DNA of 14,429 bases. Source: CAYOXX01 sp964408025. GTDB lineage: Bacteria; Acidobacteriota; DATKUA01. The notes beneath the pieces were generated by a model. The model was not told the DNA's origin. It worked only from the letters and a program-made list of their open reading frames with translations, and searched no databases. The translations under genes and the position numbers were made by a program. The stretch covers positions 1-14,429 of the forward strand of contig CAYOXX010000084.1 of the NCBI GenBank assembly GCA_964408025.1, given 5' to 3'. Of this stretch, positions 14,207 to 14,429 are shown piece by piece (positions within the stretch are counted from its first letter, which is position 1; the number at the start of each line of letters is the position of its first letter).

Positions 14207-14429
14207 TCAAGCCTCCGAGCTGACCTCCCGAGTTCCAGCTTCGCCGAGGTAATCGCGGAGCGCCGGCCTCCAGTCTCTCAATGCGATCCCAAACTCCCTC
14301 TCGGCGCGCCCGCAGCGCAGCACCGCGTGCGCGGGGCGCCGCGCCGGGCGCGGGAAGGCCGAGGTGAGGACGGGCTTCACCCGCGCCCCGAGACCGGCCG
14401 CCTCGACGATCTCGAGCGCTGTCTCGTAC
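14207..14429 (-). CDS. rfbD: dTDP-4-dehydrorhamnose reductase, C-terminal part (cut by window edge)
   Basis: The last 73 residues of a protein whose 5' end lies beyond the right edge. The tail reads KPVLTSAFPRPARRPAHAVL, then FGIALRDWRPALRDYLGE, matching the conserved RfbD ending (PxPARRPxxSxL, then the G-x-x-L-x-DWxxAL-x-x-YL helix). By family knowledge it makes dTDP-L-rhamnose by NADPH-dependent reduction of dTDP-4-keto-rhamnose, feeding O-antigen or other surface glycans. The catalytic YxxxK lies outside the window. The TGA stop is at 14207-14209. The DUF362 gene follows 52 bases later on the same strand. Confidence 0.88.
   Translation of the reverse strand, partial: YETALEIVEAAGLGARVKPVLTSAFPRPARRPAHAVLRCGRAEREFGIALRDWRPALRDYLGEAGTREVSSEA

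Overview
The window reads as chromosome from an uncultured Gram-negative bacterium. Several lines point that way: Sec-type signal peptides, a dTDP-rhamnose gene, GGAG-type ribosome binding sites, the standard genetic code, and many short dispersed palindromes of the kind seen in environmental and candidate-phylum genomes. I cannot name the phylum from sequence alone. Two compositional zones are clear by eye. Bases 1 to about 5.8 kb are AT-richer and accessory in character. From about 5.84 kb to the end the sequence is GC-rich, coding-dense and looks like resident chromosome.

Accessory zone. Bases 1-316 hold repeats only. A 653-residue fusion of a SAM methyltransferase with a D-Ala-D-Ala-ligase-like ATP-grasp enzyme lies on the minus strand at 317-2278, with a good promoter behind it. 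An IS256-type transposase fragment (2411-2788) follows. The block from the methyltransferase gene to the transposase fragment sits between two direct copies of the same 70-bp repeat array (1-126 and 2871-3010). Then come a sigma70-like promoter (3257-3285), a possible decayed tyrosine-recombinase (integron-integrase-like) tail, and three consecutive plus-strand genes at 3543-5686. Each of the three carries an RN-x(4/5)-H HEPN signature; the middle one is an AbiU2-type protein. Short attC-like or attI-like sequences lie at the gene boundaries. Together this looks like a small cassette array of HEPN ribonuclease-type defence or toxin genes. The integron reading is an inference.

GC-rich zone. 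On the minus strand, mgtE (9203-10555) lies upstream of a large secreted protein (5841-9059). That protein joins a jelly-roll-like domain, a C45/phospholipase-B-like Ntn-hydrolase domain, an M1-peptidase-like region without HEXXH, and a C-terminal PNPYNP domain. It has its own promoter. Divergent from mgtE are a four-helix membrane protein (10705-11088) and a secreted nucleoside-hydrolase/FmdE fusion (11210-12676).

A 386-bp convergent intergenic region (12677-13062) is packed with dispersed repeats. After it, on the minus strand, come a DUF362 protein (13063-14154) and the 3' end of rfbD (14207 to the edge).

The most notable signals are the HEPN gene array, the three unusual fusion proteins, and two places where a TCCGCC-N(2-3)-GGCGGA palindrome appears to have inserted into another repeat.
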